DNA of 64,000 bases, taken from Aradus depressus. Its lineage: Eukaryota > Arthropoda > Insecta > Hemiptera > Aradidae. The DNA lies in NCBI GenBank assembly GCA_963662175.1, contig OY759214.1:7006001-7070000 (forward strand), in the 5' to 3' direction. The notes below the pieces were generated by a model that ran no database searches, was not told the DNA's origin, and was given only the letters and a program-made list of their open reading frames with translations. Below, one piece after another: positions 10,740-19,082 of this stretch (position 1 is its first letter; each line of letters opens with the position of its first letter). The position numbers were made by a program, and so were the translations under genes.

Positions 10740-11135
10740 ATAACACCAAAGGACAGCGTGCTCGGAATTGAAGATAAATATTTTTTCGCACATATTACTC
10801 CAATCGGACAACATACTCAATATGACGAGCTTTGAATTATATTTTTAAATGCAATACCATTCAAGGCACCGAAGGACGGCATGCTCGGAATTGAAGATAA
10901 ATATTTTTTCGCACATATTACTCCAATCGGACAACATACTCAATATGACGAGCTTTGAATTATATTTTTAAATGCAATACTATTCAAGGCACCGAAGGAC
11001 GGCATGCTCGGAATTGAAGATAAATATTTTTTCGCACATATTACTCCAATCGGACAACATACTCAATATGACGAGCTTTGAATTATATTTTTAAATGCAA
11101 TACCATTCAAGGCACCGAAGGACGGCATGCTCAAA
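10740..11135. repeat. 123-bp tandem triplication, right arm copy
   Basis: Inverted counterpart of 955-1345, with three full units containing CCGAAGGACGGCATGCTC. Confidence 0.85.
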
Positions 11136-11384
11136 ATTGTAGGTAGGCGATTATTCCATCATTATACTTCAGTTTAAAATAATACTGAATACAATGATGA
11201 TGATGATCATGCTAGGGCATGATATGGTAGGCTACACGAATGCAGGGTTCGACATGTTAGATCACGAAAGTGCCTGTTCAAGGTCACGAAATCAGTCTTT
11301 TTAAAAATATAAAAATTGTTACTAGTGGGCTAATTAAAAAAAATATAGGGGCACAGGCGAGGGGTGAGATAAAAATGTAAAGCA

Positions 11385-11690
11385 GGGTTTAGAGGGAGAG
11401 CGGAAACTTATAGAGGTTTAGAGGAAGAGCGGAAACTTATTGAGGTTTAGAGGGAGAGCGGAAACTTATTAAGGTTTAGGGAGAGAGCTGAAATTTATTG
11501 AGGTTTAGAGGGAGAGCGGAAACTTATTGAGGTTTAGAGGGAGAGCGGAAACTTATTGAGGTTTAGAGGGAGAGTAGAAACGTATTGAGCTGGGGATGTA
11601 CGATGGTGGGTGATTCGGAGCTGGGAAGGGTGGGGGGGGGGAGTGGTGGTGGTGGGGGGAGAGGAGTGGGGATGGCCGCCATCTTGCGCA
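11385..11690. repeat. 29-bp minisatellite and G-rich terminus, right arm
   Basis: Mirror of the left terminus: GTTTAGAGGGAGAGCGGAAAC-type units, then a G-rich strand at about 11625-11675 with a run of ten or more G and several GGTGG tracts. Such sequence could fold as a G-quadruplex next to the element end. Confidence 0.75.
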
Positions 11691-11727
11691 TTTGCCATTG
11701 GCCCAGAACCATCTTTCCTCCCCTACT

Positions 11728-11733
11728 CATGTC
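11728..11733. repeat. 6-bp target site duplication, right copy (CATGTC)
   Basis: This is the right partner of the hexamer at 356-361, directly after the terminal ...CCCCTACT. The LINE 3' UTR resumes immediately downstream. Confidence 0.88.
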
Positions 11734-11760
11734 ATTGTTTTTTGTTTTTTAATATTATTA

Positions 11761-14440
11761 TTAGATATTAGTGATGAGCCCAGATTGTCTAAGATATACC
11801 ATCAAGGTGTCGATGCGGCGAGGATCGTCTCCCAAGATTTCAGTCAGCTGCCGAGGTACAGTGGGGATCTGATACCCTGGACATTCTTCCAGTATATGGC
11901 GAACTGTAACGACCTCCACTCCACACTTCTCACAGCTTGCGGCCTCCCTTCGGTTCAGCAGATGTCCGTGTGTTAGTTTTATATGTCCCATCCGCAGACG
12001 CATGAGGGCCACTTCTTCTTGTCTATCGTTTCTTACGGATGAGCTCCACGGCTTGACATGACCCTTGATGCACTTTAACTTGTTGTCTGGTACAGCCTCC
12101 CACATCTCCTGCCAAGCTTGTCTTATTTTGTGTTGGAGCCAACGTTTAAGATCTTCTCTTTCAAATACTTTTCGAGGTTCTCCAGTTGAGGTTGCTGCCT
12201 CTTTTGCAGCAAGATCTGCCTTCTCGTTCCCTGTAATTCCCACATGCGATGGAATCCAGCAAAAAATTACATTTTTCCCTAACTGCTCTAGCAAGGCCAC
12301 GTATTGCTGTATTTTGCATATCAGGTTGTTCTTGTTGTAGAGGGCTACAATGCCCTGGAGCGCTGATAAGGAGTCCGAACAAATTAGAAAAAATTTCCCT
12401 TCTACCGCCATTATCATGTAGAGAGCAGCCGCGATTGCACTAAGTTCTGCAGTGTAGATGCTGCATTGATGGGTTAGCTTATATTTGTAAGCTTTGTCAC
12501 CCATCACTACTGCATAGCCCACTTCATTTCCGCACTTAGAGCCATCTGTGAAAATTAATTGACGTTGGGGCAATCTTTCCCCAAGTTCTTTAAAAAGGTT
12601 TCTGTAGATATATGGAGGTGTTTCCTTTTTGTCTTTCATTAATAGCTGCAGCATGAGGGTAGGCCGAGGGAAAGTCCAAGGTGGATGCTCCACCTCGATC
12701 TTTATAGACTCAATGTTAAGAAGGTCCAGTATATACTGCCTGGCTCTCAATGCCAAAGGTAACGTTGCCCTGGGGTGCCTATCATAAATTCGGAGGTGTT
12801 CTGGGTGAAAAACATATTCATAGGCTGGGTTATCCTTCTGCATGGAGAGGGATGCAATATAATTGCATGCCAAACTGTGTCTACGGAAAAGCAGAGGTGG
12901 CAAGCCAGTCTCCGCACATAGGCTCACCGTGGGCGATGTTATGAAAGCCCCTGTTGCTAGCCTCAATCCGGTATAATGGACTGTGTCCAACAAAGTGAGG
13001 TAGCTCTTTCTGGCTGACGCATATACAAAACTGGCGTAGTCTAATTTGGATCGGATTATAGCTGAGTAGATCTTTAGCAGCGTCTGGCGATCAGAGCCCC
13101 ACGTTGTATGAGAAAGGATCCTCATTATATTTAGTCTTTTCATGCAGTTTTCTTTGATATATTTTATATGGTTTATTCAAGAAAGTTTTTTGTCAAAAAT
13201 GAGGCCCAGAAAGTTGGTTTCGTCTCTGAAGGTGATTAGCTTGCCTCCCAGTCTTATTATTGGGTCACCACTTGGCTTCCTTTTTCTGCTAAAGTGGACA
13301 CAGTGTGTTTTCTCAATCGAGAAACTGAAACCATTTTCTGTCGACCAGTTGTGAAGCATACTTAATACAGAGTTCAGGCGTTGTTCCATTTCGCGAGAAA
13401 CTTTATATCTGTATAATATACTCAGGTCATCCACAAAAAGAAAGGCTTTTATACATGGTGATGAGAATACAGAGCTTATTTTGTTAATTGCAATGGCAAA
13501 CAAAGTACAACTGAGGACACTGCCTTGTGGTATGCCATTCTCTTGCTGTCTTTTATACGAAAGCTTATCGCCCACTCTCACCTGAATGAATCTCTGGTAT
13601 AGGAAGTTCTGGATAAAAATAGGAAGGTTTCCTCTAAGGCCCCACTCATGGATTTGCTCCAAGATACCAGGTCTCCAAACAGTATCATATGCATTTTTCA
13701 GGTCAAAAAAGACCCCTATCGCTTCTTCCTTCAAGATGAAAGTGTTCTGGATCTCTGCTTCCATTGAGACGAGGTGATCTAAGGTGGACCTGTCTTTGCG
13801 AAACCCACACTGTATTTTGGCTAGCAATTCGTTTTTTTCTAGGTACCACAGAAGCCTTTTGTTTACCATTTTCTCGAGCATCTTGCAGAGGCAGCTAGTG
13901 AGAGATACAGGTCTGTAACTAGCCGCCCGCAACTTGTCCTTCCCTGGTTTTAGAAAGGGGAGGATTTCGGCATCTCGCCAAGCCTGAGGAAAAACTCGTT
14001 GTTTCCATAGTCGGTTATAGAAAGCCAGTAGACATCTCTTAGACTGCTGGGTCAAGTTTTCTAACATTTCGTTGTGGATCTCGTCTGGTCCACATGCGGT
14101 TTTTTTTGATTCGTTTATTGCGGTGCTCAGTTCCCATTCCGTGAGGTCTTTATTATAATATTCTTCATCGAATTCTTCAAAGTTCGGTGGAGTGGTCTTC
14201 TTCTTCTCGTTAGCCTGGATAAACTCAGCTGGAAAATTTTTTGAGGCAGAGGTATTACTATAAGAGTCAGCAAAAATGTTTGCAATGGTTTTAGGATCAT
14301 AGATCATGTCGCCATTTGATTGGAGGATCGGCGTTTCATAGGTGCGTTTTCCGGTGAGAGTTCTTATTCTTTTCCAGACTGTTGCTATCGGTGTATTACT
14401 GCTTATTGAGGAAACGTAGTTTCTCCATGTATATAACGTA
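11761..14440 (-). pseudogene. LINE ORF2 remnant: reverse transcriptase plus RNase H, one nonsense codon, 5'-truncated
   Basis: Read leftward, the frame is open from about 14410 to a TGA at 13177-13179, then continues in the same frame to 11761. The RT half (13177-14307) has SYRPVSLTSC, the fingers motif GFRKDRSTLD, palm D in FFDLKNAYDTVW, GIPQGSVLS, and catalytic FVDD (usually FADD). The downstream half has RNase H motifs: FTDGSK, YTAELSAI, CSDSLSAL and IPSHVGITGNEKAD, then a Cys/His cluster with CEKCG and HILEECP. The TGA replaces the tryptophan usual in DKKLSW. RNase H plus Cys cluster is typical of the I/R1/LOA group; I cannot fix the clade. No endonuclease remains. Confidence 0.85.
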
Positions 14441-14450
14441 GTTTCTCCTC

Positions 14451-14541
14451 TATATATCTACTATGTTTTGGAAATGACCTTCGTATCTGAAGAGGTTAAG
14501 TCGTTGTCGACATATGTCGAGACCTGTTGTTGCAGGCATAC
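14451..14541. repeat. Left TIR of the large Polinton, inner remainder
   Basis: TATCTACTATG through TGTTGTTGCAGGCATA is closely similar to the reverse complement of 29356-29445, including the GAAGAGGTTAAGTCGTTGTCGACA stretch. It ends at GGCATA, the inner boundary of the TIR. Together with 1-223 it shows where the LINE split the repeat. Confidence 0.88.
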
Positions 14542-14815
14542 CCAGGGGCTCCAATCGGTCATACTGATTCCAGTTATTCTAACAATTATGTCTTGGGAGC
14601 ATGGATATCTCATTCCTACATCTCCGCCACATGAATTTGGGGGTTCACATCCCCGACCGCCTACGCCACCTCGTAATATTAGGGGTTATCAATGGTTATT
14701 AACCATGGACGAATTTTTGGGGAAACCCGATGTTGTGTTCGAACGACCAAAACGAGTAGGGTTTAAAACGTTAAAAAATATACATTTAACATCTGATCTT
14801 TTAGGAGTGAATTAA
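14468..14815 (+). CDS. Unrecognised ORF at the Polinton left inner edge (possible gene fragment)
   Basis: A 115-codon ORF begins inside the TIR and ends GVN-stop at 14815. The first 25 residues are only TIR translated. Residues 40-115 look more protein-like (PTSPPHEFGGSHPRPPTPPRN, then LTMDEFLGKPDVVFERPKRVG) but match no family I know. A start at 14588 (ATGTCTTGGGAG) is the better candidate. It may be the 3' end of a Polinton gene lost by deletion. No promoter stands out. Confidence 0.3.
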   Translation: MEMTFVSEEVKSLSTYVETCCCRHTQGLQSVILIPVILTIMSWEHGYLIPTSPPHEFGGSHPRPPTPPRNIRGYQWLLTMDEFLGKPDVVFERPKRVGFKTLKNIHLTSDLLGVN

Positions 14816-15012
14816 GCATTTTTCTGCTTCAACTTTACATGGCTAAAAAAAAATTACAACAGTGAATATCTACTTTTTCAGGAGGATTCCATTATAACAG
14901 CCCTTTTTAGGGCTACAAAATAATTTTTTCTATAAGAAAATCCGAACTCTCGGGCTAAGACCCCATTCATATTGACCCCGGTTTTCGACAAGAATAAACA
15001 TGACTAAACAGG
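14816..15012. other. Polinton spacer, no gene seen
   Basis: AT-rich spacer between the ORF above and the Harbinger insertion. It contains a CCCTTTTTAGGGCTACAAAATAA patch but no ORF or clear regulatory site. Confidence 0.5.
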
Positions 15013-15015
15013 TTA
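15013..15015. repeat. TTA target duplication, left
   Basis: TTA precedes the TIR AGCTAGGGCC. The partner TTA is at 16340-16342. A 3-bp TWA duplication is the PIF/Harbinger signature. Confidence 0.8.
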
Positions 15016-15300
15016 AGCTAGGGCCACACTATGGGCCAGGCTGGCCCAATAGTGCCTCTGGTCTATGATGGGCAAGTAGTGTGGCCGCTACACCAATGAC
15101 CAATATTGCCCAATATTTGACACTGGCCCATACTTGCATATTTGTCGAGCAGGTCGACAAATATTGCCCAACTTCCAGGCAAGTCAAAGGAGCCGCCACA
15201 TTTGGCAAGCCTTTTTTTGCAACTGGCTACACTGCTGGCCCAGCTGTCAAGAGAAGGTTACACATTTCCAAGGTTATAATTTGAAAAGTGTTTGTGTTTC

Positions 15301-15380
15301 GTTTAATTTAAAATCTTTAAATAGTTTTATTAATTTAAAATCTTTAAATAGTTTTATTAATTTAAAATCTTTAAATTAAA
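15301..15380. repeat. 27-bp tandem repeat in the Harbinger element
   Basis: Three copies of a unit built on TTAATTTAAAATCTTTAAATAG lie just upstream of the MADF fragment. Confidence 0.85.
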
Positions 15381-15496
15381 AATTGAACAAGTAAGTAAAT
15401 ATTTGTTACATAGAAATAATTATTCAAATAATAATTTAGTTGAAAGGACGCAATTCTTACTTATGTTGGCTTGTATGTTTTTTTTTTTTTGTAGAA

Positions 15497-15640
15497 ATGG
15501 AATGGAGTAACGAAAAAACTCTCAGATTTATAGAGTTATATGAAAGTTTTCCCATCTTGTGGGACTCAAAACACCCGGAGCACAAAAACCGCAAAAAAGT
15601 ACATGATGCATGGACTGAACTGCAAACATCCCAAAATCCC
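15497..15640 (+). pseudogene. MADF-domain protein of Harbinger, N-terminal fragment
   Basis: From the ATG at 15497 the frame encodes EWSNEKTLRFIELYESFPIL, then LWDSKHPEHKNRKKVHDAW. This is the first half of a MADF (Myb/SANT-like) domain, which accompanies PIF/Harbinger transposases as their DNA-binding partner. After about residue 40-48 the reading frame becomes the antisense of transposase sequence, so the C-terminal half is lost. A T-run precedes the start. Confidence 0.75.
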
Positions 15641-15843
15641 AAACTGCGGAAAGTGTCCCCACTTGCCAAAAACCTCAAGGTTATTGCTAGTCGCTCTTGT
15701 ACTGGAATGCACTTTCTCCAGGTAGTATCTTTCTTGCATATCTTCGGTCCAATCATATTAAGAAGGAGTTCAAAATCAGTAGCAGACATTCTGCAAAAAT
15801 TTTCAAATTTTCCTGATAACTCACGCCGTAAGTCCGACAGCAT
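15617..15843 (-). pseudogene. Harbinger DDE transposase, N-terminal fragment
   Basis: On the minus strand residues 12-68 show the conserved KFENFCRMSATDFELLLNMI, then IPVQERLAITLRFLASGD. This is the HTH-bearing N-terminal region of insect Harbinger transposases, before the DDE core. The frame then runs into antisense MADF sequence at the deletion junction. No catalytic residues are present. Confidence 0.8.
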
Positions 15844-16339
15844 ACTACTTCCGTTATAACTGAAATAAAAAAAAAAAGAAAAATTCGCTCCACCCTACTG
15901 TATATGATATGTATACAAATAAATAAAATTAAGATTAATAAACTTACATATTTCTTGAGTGATTTAAAGAAAGCATCCACCACCTTCTTTTTTGCCGTTT
16001 ACTCTTCTGATTTTTAAGTAACAGATAAGCACATGCAGCATGTATCACCGAATATGATGCTGCAATTAACGTCATATCGTTGTCACATTCCATCATAATA
16101 GAATTCAACAATTGAGTAAAATAAAATTTACAATTTGGTTTAAATTATAAATAGAAATCAGGTTAGGTTAGGTTTCTAGAATGTATCAGTATTTGCCAAT
16201 GAACTATACTGGGCCAGCCTTGCCCATTGTGTAGACAGCCAGTATTCTTCGGGTTCCAATTCAAGGGGGCGGGGCCAAGTAGAGCCAAATATTTGCCAAG
16301 TGTTACTGGCCAAGGCTGGCCCATAGTGTGGCCCTAGCT

Positions 16340-16342
16340 TTA
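16340..16342. repeat. TTA target duplication, right
   Basis: Partner of 15013-15015, directly after ...GCCCTAGCT. Confidence 0.8.
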
Positions 16343-16412
16343 CATCATGAATATACATGTCACTACATGTTGGGGTAGTTGGTGTCCTTTCTTGAACATG
16401 CACTTGCTTGGT

Positions 16413-16530
16413 GACGACACGTCCACTCTTGTAGTTCCCCCTCCCTCTTTTTATCGACTACTGCGCATGCGTCAACTCGGTCTATATAAGGGGCCCTCCC
16501 AACGAGGTAGCTCATTCTTCATACCTCAGT
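16413..16530 (+). promoter_or_regulatory. Promoter cassette, copy 1 (upstream of ZnF-PolB)
   Basis: This is nearly identical to 27943-28063. Shared elements in order are GACGACACGTC, TTCCCCCTCCC, TTTTTATCGACTACTGCGCATG, the TATA box TATATAAG (16483-16490), CCCAACGAGGTAG, and CTCATTCTTCATACCTCAGT about 25-40 bp after the TATA, where an initiator is expected. It lies about 410 bp before the PolB ATG, so a long leader or an unseen intron is implied. Confidence 0.75.
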
Positions 16531-16624
16531 GTTATTGAAAAGAACTTGTTTTCTCTACTTTTGCTACTTAAGTCTGTCTTACATTCTATATATTTTTTCA
16601 ATTATAAATTATTTAACTTAATTA

Positions 16625-16890
16625 GTTTCGTTCTGTGTTTTTTCTTTATTACGTTTTTTATATAGATACATTAGTTTCGTTCATTGTTTTTTCTATAATT
16701 AGTGTTATATAGTTACATTACATTTCGTCCATTGTTTTTTCTATAATTAGTGTTATATAGTTACATTTTGTTACGTTCATTGTTTTTTCTATAATTCGTG
16801 TTATATAGTTACATTTTGTTTCGTTCATAGTTTTTTCTCTAATTCGTTTTTTATATTTTCAAATTAGTTTCGTTCATTGACTTTTCTTTT
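16625..16890. repeat. About 50-bp tandem repeats in the PolB leader
   Basis: Four to five imperfect copies of a T-rich unit contain GTTTCGTTCATTGTTTTTTC and TAATTAGTGTTATATAGTTACA. They lie between the promoter cassette and the PolB start codon. No gene is seen here. Confidence 0.8.
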
Positions 16891-17070
16891 TATAAATTTT
16901 GAATCATTTTGTTATTTTATATTAAAATAAAATAAACATGTCCCACGTTTGTGACAAATGCGATAAGCGATTTACTCGTTTGGATAGTTGTCGACGACAT
17001 GAGCTTACCTGCAAGCTCACTTCTACAGGAAATCATCCTTGCTCATTTTGTAGTAAAACATTCTCACGGA

Positions 17071-17072
17071 TA
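17071..17072. repeat. TA target duplication of Tc1, left
   Basis: GGATA precedes CAGTGGCTCACAG. The partner TA is at 18687-18688. TA duplication is the Tc1/mariner signature. Confidence 0.85.
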
Positions 17073-18686
17073 CAGTGGCTCACAGTCAAAAAGATGCAAG
17101 GGATTTTTAATTTATAAATAGCGATTTTGAATAAAAAACTATAATAAATTTCCAATGTAACTTTTATAACATTTAAACTAAACATTAAATTCATTAAAAT
17201 AATATTAGAATATAAATAATTATCATTTTGTTAAAACGTAAATTTGAATGTTGGAACAAACTGCAAATAATGAGCTCACAGTGAAAATGATGCAGTGTTT
17301 GTTTTTGTTGTTTCTAATTACATTTATTGGAGTACTCCGTCTTGTAAAGAGCTTCGCTCCGAGTGTTTTCATCTAGTTTTAAAAATGGGTGCTCAAACAA
17401 CAATTCGCGAACGAGAAATCGTCATAGCAAATTTTAAAAAAGGGAAGACACATAAAGAAATTGCCTCCATCGTTAACAGGAGCTATTCAACAGTCGAGCA
17501 CATTATTGAACGTTATAAAAACTAACATCGGCTTATACATAAACCCAGGGTAAGCGCAAAAAAATGTTTTACTGGTACTGATGAGCGATGGATTTCACCC
17601 CAAATTAAAATAAATCCTAAACTGAGTGCTCCAAAGTTGGCAATAATGGTTGAAAAACATTTAAACCAAAAAGTATGTGTTGAAACCATTCGTAGGGTTC
17701 TTAGAAAGAACCAATTTCATGGAAGAGTGGCAAGAAAAAAGTCATAGATAAACAAAAAGAATAGAAAGATTAGACTTGAATTTGCCAAAGAGTATTTACA
17801 GAAAGATTCGCACTTCTGGAAACGGGTTATATTTTCAGATGAATCAAAATTCAACTTATTTGGATCTGACCGAAGAGTTTTGTATGGAGACGGGCCAACG
17901 AAGAGCTCAGGGAAAAAAATCTTCGCCCGACAATCAAGCATGGAGGTGGAATGACCATCACGGTGGAGGTGGCTATGTCATGGTTTGGGGGTGTATGCCT
18001 GCCTCTGGAGTAGGAAATCTCCATTTTATTGAGGGGACGATGGACAAATATATTTATTGTGATGTACTTAAAAAGAATCTGAAAGAAAGTTCAAACAAAC
18101 TGGGAATTAGCAACAATTTTACATTTTATCAGAATAACGATCCCAAGCATTCTTCATATTTGGTCAAAGAATGGTGTTTGTATAATTGTCCAAAAACTAT
18201 AAAAACACCGCCCCAATCTCCTGATATAAATCTTATAGAAAATCTGTGGATTATATTAGAAATGGAGGTGAGAAAACATGAAATTACAAATAAGGGAGGA
18301 CTGAAAAGAACGCTTAAGGAAGAATGGGAGGAGATTCAGCTAAATTACACTGAAAAGCTAGTGGCGTCTATGGCAGACCGCTTGAAACAGGTATTAAATA
18401 ACAAAGGACTTTCGACCAAATCTTAATTATATTTAAAGATAGATTTCTTATGTATTTTTTCTTTTGCATCATTTTCACTGTGAGATCATTATTTATAATT
18501 TTTTCTATGACTCAAATTAACGTTTTAACTAAATGATAATTTCTTTAAATTTGAATATTATTTAAATAAGTTTAATGTTAAAGTTCGGTGTTATACAAGT
18601 TCAATTAGAAATTGATTAAAGTTTATTATTCAAAACGTGTGTTTCTATTTAAAAACCCCTTGCATCATTTTGACTGTGGGCCACTG
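17073..18686 (+). mobile_element. Tc1/mariner element inserted in the PolB zinc-finger region
   Basis: The termini CAGTGGCTCACAGTCAAAA and its near complement TTTTGACTGTGGGCCACTG flank 1614 bp, with TA on both sides. Subterminal AAAATGATGCA boxes recur at about 17285 and 18463, consistent with inner transposase-binding sites. Size and ends fit a Tc1 family with long internal inverted repeats. Confidence 0.9.
17386..18426 (+). pseudogene. Tc1 transposase remnant
   Basis: The ATG at 17386 opens the paired-like HTH (TTIREREIVIANFKKG, then HKEIASIVNRSYSTVEHII). A TAA follows at about 17523. Beyond it, one frame carries the second HTH and the first catalytic Asp (FSDESKFNLFGSD). A further TAG lies near 17743, and the frame shifts at about 17940-17970, where a GGTGGAATGACCATCACGGT stretch looks like a short duplication. 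The second Asp (QNNDPKHSS) and the Glu (PQSPDINLIENLW) are in the last frame, ending at 18426. All three catalytic residues survive but in different frames. Confidence 0.85.
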
Positions 18687-18688
18687 TA
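18687..18688. repeat. TA target duplication of Tc1, right
   Basis: Right partner of 17071-17072. Confidence 0.85.
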
Positions 18689-19082
18689 GATAGTCTAAGA
18701 AGGCACCAGCTTATTTGCAAAGAGAATAACAAGATACCACAGAAAAATTACTCTGATTATTTATGTAGTAAATGTGGAGAAAATTTTACCCAACAGTGCT
18801 TACTAACCCACGAACCATTTTGTAATTCATCGAAAAATGTAGTTAATAGTTATCTGTGTTCTAAATGTGGGGCGGAGTATTCTGCAGAGGCGGCGCTTTT
18901 AGTCCACGAAACGTCCTGTGGAACATCGTTTGGAGATTCCCAGGAGTTTAAAGAATTCGTAGCATCTATATGCACACATTGTGGTGAGTATAAAGATAAT
19001 TTAACATCACATGAAAATTCCTGCATGGGGCCCTCGCCCCCAAAATTGGTAAGAAAAGGAGAGCCCAAAAAAAAACGACTTG

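Larger units (their letters stand above)
362..11727. mobile_element. Giant palindromic, non-autonomous Polinton-derived element
   Basis: The whole element is one inverted repeat: coordinates on the two arms mirror each other (sum 11873 through the gene region; offset only by small indels and one retroposed insert on the right arm). The ends begin AGTAGGGGAGG and are flanked by the 6-bp duplication CATGTC. Outer arm sequence is homologous to the TIR of the large Polinton (29349-30565). Inner arm sequence carries pieces of the short capsid-region ORF, the capsid gene N-terminus, the orphan gene at 28071 and the spacer at 28760-28880. There is no polymerase, ATPase, protease or integrase, so movement must have been helped in trans (inference). 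The apex is a 1-kb palindromic satellite. Confidence 0.87.
5957..11727 (-). repeat. Right arm of the palindrome
   Basis: This is the inverted copy of 362-5956. It differs mainly by the retroposed insert at 10453-10656, a one-unit difference in the central satellite and single-base changes (for example near 5993 and 6156). Confidence 0.9.
224..14450 (-). mobile_element. 5'-truncated RNase H-bearing LINE inserted in the Polinton left TIR and itself split by the palindromic element
   Basis: The LINE lies on the minus strand. Its ORF2 remnant is at 11761-14440 and its 3' UTR continues leftward through 11734-11760 and, across the palindromic insert, 224-355. It ends in a pentanucleotide tail that reads (TCCTA)n on the LINE strand (224-245). 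The 5' end is truncated inside ORF2 near 14450, so no endonuclease or ORF1 remains. The Polinton TIR is interrupted exactly at its two ends, with only a short ambiguous TATA duplication. Excluding the nested element the LINE copy is about 2.85 kb. Confidence 0.8.
15016..16339. mobile_element. PIF/Harbinger deletion derivative
   Basis: The inverted termini are AGCTAGGGCCACACTATGGG and its complement CCCATAGTGTGGCCCTAGCT. Subterminal direct and inverted TGGGCCAG / TTGCCCA repeats follow. TTA is duplicated on both sides. Inside are tail-to-tail fragments of the two Harbinger genes, MADF protein (plus) and transposase (minus), fused by an internal deletion at about 15617-15640. At 1324 bp it lacks the catalytic domain and is non-autonomous. 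It sits in the Polinton 5' spacer. Confidence 0.88.
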
